In this document: positions 6,155 through 7,327 of the stretch, piece by piece
How positions within the stretch are numbered: the first letter of the stretch is position 1
Layout: each line of letters starts with the position of its first letter
Origin: Spirochaetota bacterium
GTDB lineage: Bacteria > Spirochaetota > JAGLSM01
Reading direction: 5' to 3'
DNA: 7,327 nt
Assembly: GCA_023135745.1 (NCBI GenBank)
Contig: JAGLSM010000096.1
Coordinates: 1 to 7,327, forward strand
Notes under the pieces: generated by a model
Database searches by the model: none
Told to the model about the DNA's origin: nothing
The model's input: the letters and a program-made list of their open reading frames with translations, nothing else
Position numbers and translations under genes: made by a program

Positions 6155-7327
6155 TTAAAAGATAAATTTTTCACGGAATTCTCTGGTTTCAGCAAATAAC
6201 ATCATCAATCGTTTCCTCATTGATTCAGAGAGTTTCTGTTTTCTTCTTTCCATTACGTGAATAACCATATCAAGAAACTTATTCATGCTGTACTCTGAAA
6301 AAGGTTTTTTGCCTCCCCATGCAAATGGAGGCACTTCTCCTGTAATAAGCAAACCCTGATTAAATATATTGCTGCCGGATCCAATAACGCAACCGGTATT
6401 TATCATAACTCCAATACCGATTTTTGAATGATCACCAATCAAACAACCCATCTTTCTGCAGCCTGTGTTTATTTTCCTTCCCTCTTGAAAAACAGAAATC
6501 CCGTTATAGTTATTTCTAAGATCGCTGTTTGCCGCCATAGCGCCAATATTGACCCAGGAACCTAAATATGCATGACCCAAAAAACCATCATGATGTTTAT
6601 TTGTAAAATCCATTATTATCGAGGACTCTATTTCACCTGATATTTTACATGTATTTCCAATGCTTGTATCCGGTCTGATTTTAGCTGAATCAATTACAGT
6701 ATCAGCTCCAATATACGCAGGTCCTTGTATAAAACTCATTGGCATTATTCTCGCGCCTCTATCTATAAAGACACTGCCTTGTGAAGTATCTATATAGACT
6801 CCCGGATAAACCTCAGAACCCTCAGCGGCAATAAAAGTTCCGCTGCCGATGATCTGTGCTTTATTACTTATCTTACCCTCATTTTTTACGTTTTTCAGCA
6901 AGATCAGATCTTCCTCAATCTCTTTCCCGTTATTTTGAATCATATCCCAAGGATAACGGTAAAGCCTGTTTTCAATTTGCTTATCCTGCAGTCCCAGACT
7001 CCGTGCCTTTGTAATATATTCCCCGTCCAGAAAATCAATTATGCGCCAATCTGCCATTCTGTTTTTACCGGGATGAATATATACCAGATCATTACCTTCA
7101 AACATGCATGTGTCTTTAAAAAATTTATGAGATTTAGAAAAGCTTGCTCTCGCGTTTATAAAAACATAATCCTCGGCATTTTTAAAATCTTCATCGTTAA
7201 AAAGTTCTCTTCCGGATTCTTTGACAATATCCCGCATCTCCTGACGGCATATTAGTTTTATCTGTAAATCAGGGTATCTTATTCTGATTTTTTCATACAG
7301 CGACAAACAGCCTGTGTCTAAATCAAA
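6155..7327 (-). CDS. GlmU-like sugar nucleotidyltransferase/acyltransferase family protein (5' end missing)
   Basis: 390 residues are visible. The frame stays open to the window edge, and the first visible residues (FDLDTGCLSLYEKI) match the inside of the N-terminal domain rather than a start, so roughly 20-40 residues are probably missing. Visible residues 1-135 are the remains of an atypical nucleotidyltransferase-like domain ending in YPWDMIQNN. Residues about 150-335 are a left-handed beta-helix of hexapeptide repeats (IGSGTFIAAEGS, VFIDRGARI, AYIGADTVI, IGDHSKIGIGVMINTG). Within it, HDGFLGHAYLGSWVNIGA and the late PPFAWGG are typical of the alternative GlmU family of Bacteroidota and related lineages. 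A charged helical tail ends the protein. By family it would make or acetylate a sugar-phosphate or nucleotide sugar for the cell envelope. Bifunctional GlmU activity is not proven, because the start of the nucleotidyltransferase domain is not visible. No clear terminator follows the TAA. The 206-bp gap to the receptor gene argues for a separate transcript. Confidence 0.85.
   Translation of the reverse strand, partial: FDLDTGCLSLYEKIRIRYPDLQIKLICRQEMRDIVKESGRELFNDEDFKNAEDYVFINARASFSKSHKFFKDTCMFEGNDLVYIHPGKNRMADWRIIDFLDGEYITKARSLGLQDKQIENRLYRYPWDMIQNNGKEIEEDLILLKNVKNEGKISNKAQIIGSGTFIAAEGSEVYPGVYIDTSQGSVFIDRGARIMPMSFIQGPAYIGADTVIDSAKIRPDTSIGNTCKISGEIESSIIMDFTNKHHDGFLGHAYLGSWVNIGAMAANSDLRNNYNGISVFQEGRKINTGCRKMGCLIGDHSKIGIGVMINTGCVIGSGSNIFNQGLLITGEVPPFAWGGKKPFSEYSMNKFLDMVIHVMERRKQKLSESMRKRLMMLFAETREFREKFIF

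Noticed and set aside
6103..6165. 20-codon open frame in the gap beside the GlmU-like gene
   Set aside because: It has no Shine-Dalgarno sequence, starts inside the repeat-like element and overlaps the end of the opposing gene, so it is not supported as a peptide gene.
6155..7306. TTG at 7304-7306 as the start of the GlmU-like gene
   Set aside because: The frame stays open to the window edge and the upstream residues FDLDTGC fit the family's N-terminal domain, so the gene starts outside the window.

Overview
The window is AT-rich and gene-dense. It holds five protein-coding genes and no RNA gene, insertion sequence or CRISPR array that I can recognise. The gene at each end runs off the window. 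Lysine codons are almost all AAA and A/T homopolymers are frequent, which suggests a low-GC, free-living, chemotactic Gram-negative bacterium. The PAS/HisKA_2 kinase, the GlmU-like protein and the Cache-type chemoreceptor are of kinds I associate with spirochaetes, Desulfobacterota or Bacteroidota-like lineages. I cannot name the organism, and this assignment is inference.

Left part, + strand: the C-terminal part of a PAS-domain histidine kinase (1-900), a 73-bp gap with a small hairpin, then a classical short-chain dehydrogenase/reductase (974-1774). The reductase ends tail-to-tail, 14 bp from the next gene.

Centre, - strand: a two-gene chemosensory unit read leftward. A Cache-type methyl-accepting chemotaxis protein (5948-3885) is followed after 26 bp by a CheA-type kinase (3858-1789). 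A candidate sigma-28 (FliA-type) promoter lies about 40 bp upstream of the receptor start. The kinase core of CheA (dimerisation, ATPase and CheW-like domains) looks intact. Its N-terminal Hpt/P1 domain, however, lacks the phospho-accepting histidine: glutamate sits where the HxxKG motif should be. No cheW, cheY, cheR or cheB lies in the window. The pair therefore looks like a receptor plus a kinase that cannot phosphorylate its own P1 domain, and it may act in trans on another Hpt protein.

Right part, - strand: a 206-bp intergenic stretch carries the candidate promoter, an A/T tract and a 58-bp segment bracketed by perfect 10-bp direct repeats. It is followed by a GlmU-like left-handed beta-helix protein (7327-6155) whose N-terminus lies beyond the window. 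This gene probably serves sugar-nucleotide or envelope metabolism and has no evident link to the chemosensory pair.
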